Origin: Hyalella azteca
Taxonomy: Eukaryota; Arthropoda; Malacostraca; Amphipoda; Hyalellidae
Length of the DNA stretch: 64,000 nucleotides
Assembly: GCF_000764305.2 (NCBI RefSeq)
Contig: NW_025933453.1
Coordinates: forward strand, 97,961 to 161,960
Direction: 5' to 3'
The position numbers were made by a program, and so were the translations under genes. How positions within the stretch are numbered: position 1 is the first letter of the stretch; every line of letters begins with the position of its first letter. The notes under the pieces are model-generated. The model saw nothing but the letters and a program-made list of their open reading frames with translations. It was not told the origin of the DNA and ran no database searches. This document shows positions 10,822 to 22,089 of this stretch, one piece after another.

Positions 10822-10955
10822 ATAATGTTATTTTAATGTTTTTATAATGTTATTTTAATGTTTTGATAATGTTATTTTCATGTTATTTATAATGTTATTT
10901 TCATGTTATTTATAATAATATTTTTATGTTTTTTATAATGTTATTTTAATAGCAT
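10822..10955. repeat. AT-rich 22-23-bp tandem repeat, about six copies
   Basis: ATAATGTTATTTTAATGTTT and variants start at 10822, 10844, 10866, 10889 and 10935, with one diverged unit between the last two. Spacing is 22-23 bp. Confidence 0.8.
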
Positions 10956-11448
10956 GTGCTAATATAGGGAACTTAGTTATTTTATGCTATGTGCTTTATC
11001 AAATTTTCTATCATAACCAGCAGGGTTTGATCCACGCAGAGAGAAATCCGGCGCTATTAAGATAGCTACCACATAATATTCCATTCGTGATGTGAAGACT
11101 ATAAAGGGTGACTTTTATATTGGTGGTGATTTGATATAACTACGATTGCGATCATTTTCACATTGGACAATTTGAGAAAACGATTCAAGGGAGCTCGCAT
11201 CAAAGCGGGATTCTCAAGTAATATAGGAGACGTGGACTGGCTAACAGCTGACAATAACACGAAACGAAAAACGAATTTCGTTGCTCAACCGCGCATTTTT
11301 GACAGATCGTTTCAAGTGATATGCTTTGTACAATATTGTGAACACCTAATAAAAGAAAAGATCGTTACGTTATACATATTTTACTCGTACAACTGGTATT
11401 CATAAAGAACAATTATTGCATTTTTTAAAGATTTTATATTCCGGTCAG

Positions 11449-11966
11449 ATCGCAGCCCCGGCAATATTGCTCGCTGGGATGGTGCAATCACCGAGGGCAT
11501 TTCGATGCAACAGTTAGTGGCCATCAAAGGGACCAGCAATGCCGCAAATGTCCTTAGTTTCCTTAAGACCATTAGGAATACATTAGGGGGACTGTCTCGT
11601 CTCAAACATAAAGCAATAAAGTCATTCATGCAGGTTGTAGTCAATATCGGTATATATTCATGAAACTGTTCGACTACGTTTCGTGATATTGAACTCAGCG
11701 CAATGAACATGAAAACGACTTTATTTCGTTTCGGTGAAACTGTTGAATTAAAAATATGCAACTTTTAAAAGTTTTGCTGTACATGTTAACAAGATTCATA
11801 CATGGTATTAGTCTCATTCATTATAAGAAAAAGTTTCCAGTGAAGAGTTGTTGTGATTTAAAAATTCTTAACTTCTACGTATTTTTAGTGGACCAATTCA
11901 AGGAACATTTTCACTGTATTGCTGGCGACTGCCGCTTTGATGGGTCCTTCTCGAGTAACGGATTGA
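11449..11966 (+). CDS. candidate two-exon 3' end of an unknown gene
   Basis: Exon 1, 11449-11633: an open frame (motifs GNIARWDGAITEGISMQQ and NTLGGLSRLKHKAIKS) begins after an acceptor-like CGGTCAG and ends at CATGCAG before GTTGTA, a usable donor. Exon 2, 11889-11966: begins after ACTTCTACGTATTTTTAG, a good acceptor with a branch-point match TTCTTAAC about 20 bases upstream, and continues in the same phase (NIFTVLLATAALMGPSR, partly hydrophobic) to TGA at 11964-11966. The intron would be 255 bp. The opposite-strand ORF at 11381-11761 looks like a shadow. The 5' exons are not found, the family is not recognised, and exon 2 is also open in another frame (reaching 12049). Confidence 0.3.
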
Positions 11967-12049
11967 ATGGAAACCAATTTCTTATGACACTGGTGGTTCA
12001 TTCTTCATTAAAATCTTTGATAGCGACAGTCTTTCTCTATCACCACTAA

Positions 12050-12531
12050 CGTGGGTACTGAACGTATAGTTTTTAAGACTGAGATTACTATTATGATTTA
12101 TCGTCGTTTTATAATACTGTCATATTGAAAGAAATTTTATTAAAAATTCAATCATATACTCAAATTCAATATTAACTTTCATCAGTAACAATGCGCGTTG
12201 AGACAAAAAATAAATAAATTAATCAATAAATAAATTTCTATTAAAAAATAAAAAATATGAACTGATTGAGGTTAAGATAGTAACTGAGAATTCACGTAAT
12301 TTAAAAATAATCAGTGAAGTATCAACCAGATTTATTATTCCACCAGTCGCACAGTGGCTTTTATAGCGTTTATGAGATTTTTAGTAACCATAAAACATCA
12401 TTCACAAGTACACATCGCTTCCAGTAAGAGAAGGAAATCGACAAAATTTCGGGCTTCTTACTATCAGAGTTGCGTTATAGTAGATACAAAAAAATATATA
12501 ACTCAGTTCTCAGTGCAGTGAGTGACAGAGA
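12050..12531. other. no supported gene; AT-rich spacer
   Basis: Very AT-rich, rich in A-runs and AATAAA-like words, with no frame or structure worth naming. Confidence 0.5.
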
Positions 12532-12648
12532 GCGCATTTTCTCGTCGACGAAAACTTGAGGTCACGGACAGACGGACGGACAGACAGACAGACAGACGGA
12601 CATGGCGAGCACAATAGTGCATTTTTTCCATAAATGAGAAAATGCGCT
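12532..12648. repeat. (GACA)n/(GACG)n tract between 13-bp inverted repeats
   Basis: AGCGCATTTTCTC (12532-12544) is the exact reverse complement of GAGAAAATGCGCT (12636-12648). Between them lies a GACA/GACG tract at about 12565-12603, then CATGGCGAGCAC. The arrangement (terminal inverted repeats around a microsatellite seed) resembles non-autonomous interspersed repeats that spawn microsatellites. Only one copy was noticed here. Confidence 0.55.
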
Positions 12649-12892
12649 AAAACCCGTTTTCTGATTCAGATTTCAGTGAACTGCCTGCAATTAAGGTCGT
12701 ATTTATAGCCATTATTCGCGGATACCGACTTCTCTTCATTAGTAACCGTAAAATCGTGCAATTATACTGAAAATTCTAATATCTACGCAGCTGCAAATAT
12801 GCTCTACCCCTGTATGAAGCGGCAATAATGTGTATCCAAATTAGTTTCCTTTTAGTCTCGCTAATAATTCACGGATTATTAATCAGGTTCCT

Positions 12893-12922
12893 TGAAGTAA
12901 TTCATATACATGAATTACTTCA
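12893..12922. repeat. perfect 13-bp hairpin
   Basis: TGAAGTAATTCAT (12893-12905) pairs with ATGAATTACTTCA (12910-12922) across a 4-nt ATAC loop. Confidence 0.85.
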
Positions 12923-13689
12923 TCGTATTGTATTTTAATTCTAACGCAACCAAATTTAATATAAACTTGATTAATATAAGAATTTAAAACACATAACAAT
13001 AAATCAGCATGATCAATACATGACCGAAAGCTCCCCAGTGAATTTCAATGCAAGCCAAAATTAAGCTTCGCAGACGACAAAGGTGGTATGTAACTAACGT
13101 ATTTTAAATGATAATGGGATAAGGGATAAGGATAACAAAAAAGAAATTAATTAAATAAAAACAAATACTATCAAACTAGCTTCTCATATAACTGATGAAA
13201 TCATATAAACATGAAAAAAACATCAAAACTACACTGATAAAAGCACGGTATAAGTAAAAACACGTGTCCCTGCGCTGTACATGATAATTAATCGAATTAC
13301 AATTAATATACAGAGTAAGCATAAAATTACGGAATTTTGTCTTCAGAGAGAATTTGAAGCAATATATTTCGAAGGCATTCTGCTTTTTTTATGCACAGTC
13401 AAAAACTGTACCATTTTTTCTATTTCTATAAACGAACTGATGGAAAGAAAACATGCCTGTCTTTTGGTACGTAATGCTCAATGAAAAACGCAGGTCCAAA
13501 CAGACGTAAATCATGGAAAAGTGCTTCATTAATGAATTTTATAGGCGGAAATTCGTTCATATCGTCACATTTCAAGTTTTTAGACTGCCTAATAAATAAT
13601 TCGTAAGTACGTGTCAGCGGAACATTTTTTTGTCAAAGTTAACCCTACAAGTTAAAGCATTGAGCGTAACGATTTAGTATTTGTCGTGA

Positions 13690-14570
13690 TCACCCGTCGC
13701 TTTGAATTGAAAGGTACGCCACCTATGAGTAATTAGGTTTTTTACAGTTTTCAATATGACAATAAGTATAGAAGCCTTGTTAATGAGGGAAAAAGTTATA
13801 CTCAAGTTTGATGAAGCATACAAAATTATGTGGGATTTGCTCAGTCTCTGACAGACGTATTGTCTGGGTCAATTGAAAGATATATCAATGTCGAGAACTA
13901 AACCAAGATATCTGCAGTCATCGACCCAATCTAAAATTTCCCCATTGAAGACGATGTCACGTAAAACGGATACAGGTATGAGAGTAAAAAGAATCTCAGT
14001 CTTTTGGATGCGCCACCATATATATCGTTTTATAGAAGTCAAATTGAAAAATTCGCCTACATCACCGATATATTATCACACGCTTCATAGTGGAGAATTT
14101 ATCGAGAAATAAAACACGGCATCGGCGGCAAAAAGCTTGCAGTTCACGATAAGACACGAGGTGGTATCATTAATAAAAATATTCAAGAAAAGAGACCCAA
14201 GAACAGAGCCCCAGACGTGGCACCCCAATTTTGTTGATTCTTATATAAGAATTGAACTCGTTAAATGCGACGCACTGCTCTTTATTCATGTGTTAATACT
14301 GAATTGATAATAAGAATGGCCTTCCAACCGCATACCGGTAGAGCTTACTCAGGAGAACTCGGTGATTTACAGATTCACACAAAGGCCATTTGCAAATCAA
14401 GAAAAAGAGCTGCACTGTAATATTTTGAATGATATCTTTAGAGTAGGTATTTAAATAAGTAGATGATATTCATTGTCGTGTTAGTACCCTTACGACAGCC
14501 AAATTGACTATCAGATGACTAAAAAAATTTTTGAGAAAATTTGTAAGTCTACAGCAGAAAAATTTTTAAA
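13690..14570 (-). mobile_element. non-LTR retrotransposon, decayed reverse transcriptase
   Basis: Reading the minus strand with frameshifts gives the ordered landmarks of a LINE reverse transcriptase: SDSQFGCRKG (about 14515-14486), ALFLDLQMAF, VNHRVLLSKLYRYAV (near 14370-14330), a GVPxG-like GVPRLGLCSW, NIFINDTTS (about 14188-14158), KLFAADAVFY (about 14141-14112) and YLGLVLD (about 13913-13890). In intact families these read roughly GVPQGSVLGPLLF, FADD and YLG. Here the first aspartate of the catalytic FADD box is alanine, and several stops and frameshifts interrupt the frame, so the copy is dead. The motif set fits the jockey/CR1-like group, but I cannot place it further. The 5' end is missing; the 3' limit is uncertain and may reach about 13300. 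The plus-strand ORF at 13873-14112 is its shadow. Confidence 0.85.
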
Positions 14571-14973
14571 TTTCCTCAGAAATATTATTAAGGAAAGAAA
14601 AAGTTGAACTTATACAGATAGTCATCGGAATAGTTCATTTCGTTGAAATAAAATCTTACTCGGATTCAAAAATAAATTTAATTAACATTTAACGAGGCAT
14701 TGTGCCCCGAATGGGCTTCAGATAGTCAATTTAATTGATTTATGGAGAAATGTATTTAACAAGCATGCAATGGAACTGTGCTAAGTCTTAATGTCGTCGA
14801 CAAATTCGAAATAATTTCTTTTCTAGCTTCGACAGACTCAGATTAACGTTTTTCTCGGAAAGTTTCTCTTGAAAATTCTATACTATAAACATGAGGCGCC
14901 TCTTCATTTGGCGCTCAAGGAAGCCATTAATGTAAAGTGTCCCTAGAGAAAATCTCGATAAGTTCTAAACGTT

Positions 14974-15180
14974 TCACCGGGGCCCAAAGTTAAGACTGTT
15001 TGAAAGTGGCCTTCCTGAAAGCAAATCCCGAGCTTTAGTAAAACTATCCGCGCCCATTGGAGTAGAAACTGATAAATGACCGAACGCATCAACGGCCCCG
15101 GCAAGAGCGAAGAACCAGAAAACCTGCGCTTCCAACTTCAACGAGATCACATCCCGGGACTCTCGGAGGACTTCGGCCAT
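14974..15180 (-). CDS. unexplained 68-codon ORF in a GC-rich patch
   Basis: ATG-started minus-strand frame with composition typical of protein (EAQVFWFFALAGAVDAFG, then RDLLSGRPLSNSLNFG) in DNA well above the local GC level. It ends in TGA just after a donor-like CCCCG before GTGAAAC, and contains acceptor-like GCTTTCAG. It abuts a minisatellite upstream. Family not recognised; a transposon remnant or chance frame is equally likely. Confidence 0.2.
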   Translation of the reverse strand: MAEVLRESRDVISLKLEAQVFWFFALAGAVDAFGHLSVSTPMGADSFTKARDLLSGRPLSNSLNFGPR

Positions 15181-15204
15181 GAGGCATTCACGTCGTGAAT
15201 TGCG

Positions 15205-15480
15205 ATTAAGCCGTGTGGGTGATGTTAGAGATGTCGTGTGGGTGATGTTAGAGGAGATGTCGTGTGGGTGATGTTGGAGATGTCGTGTGGGTGATGTTAG
15301 AGATAATGTTAGAGATGTCGTGTGGGTGATGTTGGAGGAGCTGTCGTGTGGGTGATGTTAGAGGAGATGTCGTGCGGAGATGTTAGAGGAGATTTCGTGT
15401 GGGTGATAGAAGGAGGCATCACGAGAGGGATTTTCGTGGAGATGACTTTTGGGTGATGTTTGAGGAGATGTTGTGTTGAA
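15205..15480. repeat. 24/27-bp minisatellite
   Basis: GATGTCGTGTGGGTGATGTT followed by AGAG or AGAGGAG repeats about seven times from 15208, then decays into related GGTGAT/GGAGAT units to about 15480. Units alternate between 24 and 27 bp through presence or absence of GAG. Both sizes preserve frame, which explains the minus-strand ORF at 15309-15548 (repeating HHP/ITHT-type residues). Confidence 0.88.
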
Positions 15481-15989
15481 TGAGAAGTACCTATGTGTGC
15501 GTACGATGGATCAAGATATGCAGATATTTTATGAATTTTATGAAACATTTTTGATTATTAAGTAAATTTGCTGGCTTTATTATGTAAAGAATTTTTATTT
15601 TTATTTTTTAATTTCTGTTGTCAGAACCAGCTCAAATGAGGCGTAATATATGCATAAAAAGGTAATTTCATGTTACCAAGACGCCAAAATGGACGCCGAA
15701 ATGATAGAGGTTGAAAAAATAACAATTTTCAACAATAAGAATAGAAATTGAAATTGCCCAGCGAGGTTACTTAAATGATGCATCAACAAACTTGAAGTTG
15801 TAAACCAATCATTTCCTTATAGTAGGTGGCGTAATCAATCATTTTCCTTAATTTTAAGTTCTAATTAAGTTTTCCTCAATTTTAAGTTTCTAAGATAAAT
15901 TGGGATCATTATTCACTCGTAAATAAATACCAAGTTCCACAAAATTTTCGATTATTTTCGGAAATTCAAACAATTTCACAATAATTTTG

Positions 15990-16133
15990 GCTGAAAAAGC
16001 GAGTCCAGTTCTTCCTGCTGATGGGGCAGTTGTGAGCTCAACAACGGACACAAACGAGCGCTTCTGCTACGATCTTCGTCCGCAGCACCGGCAGCCCCAG
16101 CCCGCTTTAGTTGTTTCAAGCTTTAATTACTGA
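15990..16133 (+). CDS. candidate terminal exon, unknown protein
   Basis: A GC-rich patch is open in a frame reading AEKASPVLPADGAVVSS and then ERFCYDLRPQHRQPQP, ending in TGA at 16131-16133. There is no ATG in the patch, so it would have to be an internal-to-terminal exon. The upstream border lacks a convincing acceptor. Not recognised. Confidence 0.15.
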   Translation, partial: AEKASPVLPADGAVVSSTTDTNERFCYDLRPQHRQPQPALVVSSFNY

Positions 16134-19100
16134 AGAGTTTTCCAAAACCAGAACAATGGGTAAATATTTGAAAATCGCCGAAACTGGCAAAACTTTTTTT
16201 TAACAGGAAGATTCCACAAAATAAATGCTGAAGTTATCGTTGGAACCGCGAGAGAAAAAAAGAAAATGTTAAGATTATTTTGAGCGACGCAAAATGTTGT
16301 ATGAAGACGAAAAATTACGAATTTTTTTGGAGAAGTGAAAGGTTATATTTTCGGGGGTCCACAGGGTCGCATGAACTGCCTCTACGAATCAGTCCTCTCG
16401 GGTCAAGATATAATTGGACTGAAAACACCACGATCGGTCATACATTTAGCCTGTTGATCTAGCAAATTCTATAATGAGTACACTTCGTCTACTGCCATTA
16501 CGAACACTTTTCTAGCGTAAAATCTGTTTCAGCTAAGTCAATCAAGCGTGAAATTTGAAGTTTACCTGAAAATCAATAAGTGAACAACTAAAAGAAATTA
16601 AAAAAAAAAATACATCAAGTTTAAGCCATACAAAAAATATTTTAAAACAAGCTTATAACTCTCTATCTAAAATCTTTATAGCATCGTTTAAATTTAAAAG
16701 AACACGTCATTAGACCAATCGCACGTATACCTTCCCTTAAAGTCACATATCACGCGACATTATCACATCATAATCTCAGTCCGCATGACCTTACTGAATT
16801 ACGTTACGATTCATTCTAAAATAATAGTATAAATTTGGACTCTCTTTAAAACGTACACAGTTCATGCCTAGCAACAAATAAAACAGCTATTGAATATGAT
16901 CGATCAGTAATTAACCTGGCCTTCTGCAATATAAAGAATCATGAAAAAAATGAGCAGTGCTCACTGCAGAACAGACGGTAGAAAAATGTACGACTAAGAT
17001 TCTCGTGTGATTAATCTGCTTAAATCATAAGTTCTTCAAAATTTAAAATCAAGGAAAATAGCAAAAAAATAAACCAAAGCTTCATTGAAAACATTTCAGT
17101 ACCCAGCTTCAACATCAGCTCAATTTTTTTAGAGATTAAAGTACAATCAACACTGAAGATTCATATATAAACAAAAGAGATTATAACTATCGAGAACACT
17201 ACAACAGAACATATCGCTTAACAAATGAATGAGGATGAGAACTTTGCGCGTTATTATGACAAGGTTTCCGTATAAAAATAAGCATCGATTCTAAAATTTG
17301 AAATGCGAACCATCAAAGGTGGAACCGAGTATCTTCGAATCACTCTCAGACATTGTCACGCACTGTTAAACGTGAAGGCGCACATATAATAGTGAGAAAG
17401 GCTTAGAAAAAGGCAGATTCCAACGAATGCTCCTTTCGCATTGTTCATCAGTCTTGCGAACCGCGCACAACTGTATTCGTAAACCCAGGAAGACCGCATT
17501 CAGGCAGGAATAACATCTTTGTATTTGAAGCAGGAACCAATTCAGCAATTATACATCAGTAGAATATGCAAGTCAACAGTCGAAAAGTATTTCAGAAATA
17601 AGATTTTCATTTGTGTCAGGTTACTTGCTAGACATGCACTAGCACTACTTGAGTCACCTAGAGTGACGTCATCATTATATGTCAATATAAGCTCTTCGAG
17701 CAGTCCCCAGAGTCAGTCGATAGCCAGAAAGAACCCAACTGACATCTTGGTTATAACCGCTTATCCACATCTACGTACGAACGACTCCGGCAATTGTGTT
17801 CAACGCAATAGTGTCGATATTTTACATTGTACTAAACTCTCTTAAATCTGTATTAGGATCACTGTGTCTTACCTTAAATAATTGATAAGGATTAAAACTA
17901 AAGGAACTCTCGTCATTACCCTCCTTGTATTTATTAGACACTTTAGAATTCATTGGACCCGATTGAATTATAATTAACCAAATCATATAGCTCTACCGAA
18001 ATAGCACCGGACAATAATTGTCTGGACATTGTTTCAGGCGATCTTCCGAAGTAAGCAAAGTAAAATTCTTATTATCAACAGATTCAGAATATATATTAGT
18101 CTAAAGTCATTGACTTTTTACTAAACACAAGGAACAATGGAAACCCATTTAGCTGAAATATATTAAGAATGAATCCGAATTCAGAATGCATACCTATCAT
18201 GGAAGGTGGAATTAATTTTATATATTCTATACAAATTTTGCTTCACCTTTTAATTCAAAATTTCAATGATCTGCATGTACATAGTTTTGAACCGCAGCTT
18301 GTTCAAATTGATTGCTTGGTCAAAGTTCTTTGCCATGGTTCTACGTATACTAGTATTCTCATGTGTTGTTGTCACGCGCTTTCTTGGTTGGATGATTGCC
18401 ATATTGACATTTATTTTAAAATTGTATCTGTATTTTAGTTGTACTTGGATTCTATAAAAAAATGTTGAATTGATGAGAGAGCTTGTCTCCGAAACGTTTT
18501 CAATTGAGGTAAAGGTATCTTAGCTCCACATGCATACCGGGCTACAATAAATATTTGTTCTTTAATTTTAAATGGAAATCATGTTAAAAATGGAAGCAGT
18601 TTAAGATAATTAATAATTTTAAGAGAGATCTAGAATTAATCACAATGATTGGATCATGCATAATTTTATAGGAAATATTATTTTTTATTAGATGTCTGAT
18701 GAATAATTTGCTATAATTTACGTGTATCAAAACCAGAAAATAATTTCCGTTTTTACTACTGACGAGAGTCTTTATTACCGCCCACCTTTGCATATTTATC
18801 ACTTAATGACTCTCATGAAATAAATTCCGGGGAAAAGAAATAGTGCAAGCAGGCAATCCAGCAGGGACTTCGGTTCCCGTCTAGAGGTCTATAATCGCAC
18901 ACAGGAGTTCGAAATTACCATGAAAAATTCAAGATAGAATTTCCAAAATGAGGTTCGATCGTAAAATTCAGAGAAAAGAAACGTGGTAGTTTATTGCAAA
19001 GTCATGGTCTCTGTAAGTAATTCTAGAGCTTCTCTACTGCTGCTATTCTCGGCGCTTTCATTTCGGATCAGGAAACAATCAACGGCACCGGAAATTTTTG

Positions 19101-19400
19101 AAGCCCAAGTGTGCCCGGACAAAAAAAAGGCTTCTCGTCCATGTTGTCGCTGGGCCTGGAGTGGACAACACGACCGAACACTTGCTGTATGTTCCCTGAA
19201 CAAGGATAATTTTCCTATTGTAAATAAATTCGGGGGACATTTTCAGCTTTGATGACAAGGTCATAAGTCTTGACAATCAACCGTCATGCACAAAGACCGT
19301 GGGTTTCCTAGTAAATGCCTGAAGAAGCTAAATAATTCTTCTTATTTTCAGCAAGTTAGAAATTGTAAAATTTCTCGTTGTTCATTTTTGGTCAAAATCG
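16134..19400. other. no supported gene; long AT-rich stretch
   Basis: More than 3 kb of AT-rich DNA. Short protein-like frames occur near 16320-16455 (GYIFGGPQGRMNCLYES in one plus frame) and 17519-17845 (108 codons, plus), both without splice or family support. ORFs near 18.2-18.8 kb are hydrophobic AT-driven frames; the three overlapping ORFs at 18983-19276 are mutually exclusive and unsupported. Confidence 0.4.
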
Positions 19401-19407
19401 AATTTTT

Positions 19408-19432
19408 ACATAATAATAATAATAATAATAAC

Positions 19433-19482
<50 letters not shown>

Positions 19483-19500
19483 TAATAATAATAATAACTA
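19408..19500. repeat. (AAT)n microsatellite, about 30 units
   Basis: Near-uninterrupted AAT/TAA triplets with three single-base C interruptions. The poly-asparagine ORF over 19286-19531 is produced by it. Confidence 0.97.
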
Positions 19501-20259
19501 TAATCAATTCTGTGCTACACAAATATTTTAACCTCGTTTAATGCCAAAAATAGAAACCGGTGTCGAATGAATGCGTGAAACCAATAGCAAGTCTCAGATG
19601 CGCATGAATAAAATTAAATCTTGTGCCGCCATTTATAACCTCGCTCCGTTGGTTTTCATAGTGATCACTTCGAGGTATGAGTGTCATACACGACTCCTTA
19701 ATACGGATGCCTACTTTGAAAACTCGTCAGAAATATAAATATATGACATCTTGCGTAGAGGGTAAATGTAAAATGTGAATGCATATGTAAAGGTGATACC
19801 AAATTTGTCATCGAGTGCCATTAGAAGATTTTTAGTTTGATTTGGAATACAAAATTGGTGTATGGAAAATATTTAAACAATGCCAAATTGGAAAAACCAG
19901 GTTTTTGAAAGTGCAGTTGAGAATGTGTGATATTTTGCTTTTTTATGAATGAGTTATCACTAAATTATAGGTGAAATGTACGTATTGAGATGGTTGCAGT
20001 GTCGGAGAAGCTCTTTCTGGTAGATTCTAATTTAACTTTTGTACGACGCTAATTTTGGTTCAGAATGTGAGGAGATCGGAAATACTCTGCGGTTCTATCG
20101 AAATTGGCCGACTATGCGTGGACTTAGTTTCTTCTCTATGAAAATAAAGACTAACATTAAAAATGTTTACCATTCAGTGAGAAGGAACAAGTTTGATAGA
20201 AATATTAGTAATTGTTGATGACAAGAACTGGAATTGCTTAGTAATGTGGTACACTGTGC

Positions 20260-20553
20260 ATGTTAGCGTTGAAGACATTTTTTTGCGTTGAAGAACATCC
20301 ACCGTTAAGATCCATCTTACCGGCTAACTGCGCATTTCAAATCTCGCAAGGCAGTCGTCTTTTCAATGCATTCATTCAGAAGCAGAGCTCAGAGGATTTA
20401 TTCAGGAACAATCCTCTTCCAAATCTCCAGATATCGGCTTTCTGTTTTGCCAACAGTGTTGTCGGCGCTCAGGATCTCCTATTGGAAAACTGTTGCTCAA
20501 GAACTGACTTTGCTACGCCAGCCTGTCTTGCCCGCTGGACATTTTCACGATGA
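20260..20553 (+). CDS. unexplained 97-codon ORF
   Basis: ATG-started frame with a GC-richer 3' two-thirds (QISQGSRLFNAFIQKQSSED, then FANSVVGAQDLLLENCC). No motif, no upstream promoter-like element and no neighbour that makes sense of it; an overlapping plus-strand frame (20366-20599) is also open. Most likely non-coding. Confidence 0.1.
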   Translation: MLALKTFFCVEEHPPLRSILPANCAFQISQGSRLFNAFIQKQSSEDLFRNNPLPNLQISAFCFANSVVGAQDLLLENCCSRTDFATPACLARWTFSR

Positions 20554-20972
20554 GATTATGTTGAGATCTCAACACTTTATGCTGTCACGTCGAAAATAAC
20601 TAAAAATTTAAAATTGTGAACTGTGAATGCGGTTTGAGAGGGATTTTAAGTTACCACATGAGTAGTGAATTTGAGTTTTAAACGTTGACGTGGAGTTCAG
20701 TCAGTAAAATGGAAAATCTTATAAGTCCAAGAATGTCAGTCTAACCTCTAACACTATTCAAGTAAACTAGCCTTGCAATATTGTTAAAGGAATTATTTGA
20801 TTAAGTTGAAGAACACATCAGTGATTGCTAACAACGGCAATTAAAATGCTAGAACCGGGAACTAGTAAATTCTTATTTGAGTTCAGCCAGGGGTTGTTGT
20901 TGTTGCGGTGACTCAGAGTCACGGTGACGCAATGAAGCCCGCGCTGCAGCAGGAAACCCGAGCTGACTCGAA

Positions 20973-22075
20973 CTAAAGCAGTGCAACGGATGTTGTGCCT
21001 GCCCAGAGCCTGGGTGCTGCCAGCTTCGGGCACTCCAGCAGAAGATGCTTGAGAGTGTGGGGGAGTGAACGACACTGGGGGCACAGGTCCAAGTGGGTGC
21101 TGTGTGGGGGAGTGCATGACACTGGGGGTACAGGTCCGAGTGGGTGCTGTGTGGGGGAGTGCATGACACTGGGGGCACAGGTCCGAGTGGGTGCTGTGTG
21201 GGAGGTGGGTGTAGGAGTATAGTGAGGGATGATGACCACAGCGGAGTCTGCTGAGGTGCACTCCGTCTGCACGGATTAGCGGCTGCAATCTGTATGGCTG
21301 ATGTCTGGAGGTATGTCGTCTATGATATTGCTGATTTGCGGTATCGAGAGTGCGTTCCGGGTTAGAAGTGTGTGTACATGATTGATGAAGTTGGCTGCGT
21401 CTGTGGGCGGGGGTAAGGAGTTGAGTATTGTGAGATAGTAGTTGGATAGAGTGTTAGCTATATGTCTGGGTGTAGGGGGTAAATGCTGAAAGTAATAGCA
21501 GGGGCTGAGAGGGTTGTAGAGTGCTAATACCATGAAATGGGTACCTTTCATATCTAGGTGTCCTTTCAGATTGTGCACTTTGGTTTTTGCGTGGACGTGG
21601 CTGGATGGTGTGCTTTGGGTGCTCCCAAGTGCGATTCTGAGTGCTGTGAAGTGTATGGTTTGTTTGTGGTTGCGGAGTGTGGGTGAAATAATGGGTGTCC
21701 AGACTGGACTGGCATAGTCTAGCCCTGAGCTTATATATTGTTTGTAGACAAGCGTGAAGATTTCTTTGTTCTGTCCGAATGTTGTTCCTGTGAGGGCTTT
21801 AAGTGTGTTAAGCCTAGGGCTGCTATTTGTTTTTATGTTCAGTATGTGTGGCCCGAAAGACATGGAAGTGTTGTGACACCTAAAATCTTGCATGGTTTTA
21901 CGTGTGTGCGGTATGATGGTGTTGAGTGTAACTGTGGGTCTTTCGTGTGACTGTGGGCTCCTCTGTGTGGTTTGTTAGTGGTGTGCTTGTTAATTTAGTG
22001 GGGCTACTTTGGGTCTGTTGCATGCTAGCCAGCCCTCTTGTAGCGTGATGTAGGGTTGTACTTGTGTGGAGCATG
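20973..22075 (-). mobile_element. 5'-truncated non-LTR retrotransposon (reverse transcriptase C-terminal half)
   Basis: The longest piece, 21276-21893 on the minus strand (205 codons), carries a pattern familiar from jockey-like elements: PHILNIKTNSSPRLNTLKAL, GTTFGQNKE, YISSGLDYASPVWTP and TALRIALGS. A preceding piece in another frame reads YITLQEGWLACNRPKVAPLN (near 22070-22010), the segment before the RT thumb. Following pieces read LSRLRCGHHPSLYSYTH and CPQC, then HLLLEC, the cysteine/histidine tail that often ends these ORFs. At least three frameshifts separate the pieces. No N-terminal or endonuclease half is present to the right, as expected for a 5'-truncated LINE copy. The plus-strand ORFs at 21532-21950 are shadows. 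Confidence 0.85.
21064..21204. repeat. 47-bp tandem triplication inside the LINE tail
   Basis: AGTG(A/C)A(A/T)(C/G)ACACTGGGGG begins at 21064, 21111 and 21158, exactly 47 bp apart, each followed by ACAGGTCC(A/G)AGTGGGTGC. The unit covers the CPQC segment of the element. As 47 is not divisible by three, each copy shifts frame, so the three minus-strand ORFs over 20818-21288 show the same peptide in three frames. Confidence 0.9.
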
Positions 22076-22089
22076 TGTTTGCATTGGTG

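Noticed and set aside
13067..13090. Plus-strand LSFADDKGG resembling an RT FADD box
   Set aside because: No other RT landmark in the same orientation nearby.
13873..14112. Plus-strand 79-codon ORF
   Set aside because: Antisense shadow of the LINE reverse transcriptase read on the minus strand.
17519..17845. 108-codon plus-strand ORF as a gene
   Set aside because: No motif, splice border or GC contrast; such length is expected by chance.
19286..19531. Poly-asparagine ORF
   Set aside because: Translation of the AAT microsatellite.
21532..21950. Plus-strand ORFs
   Set aside because: Shadows of the minus-strand LINE.
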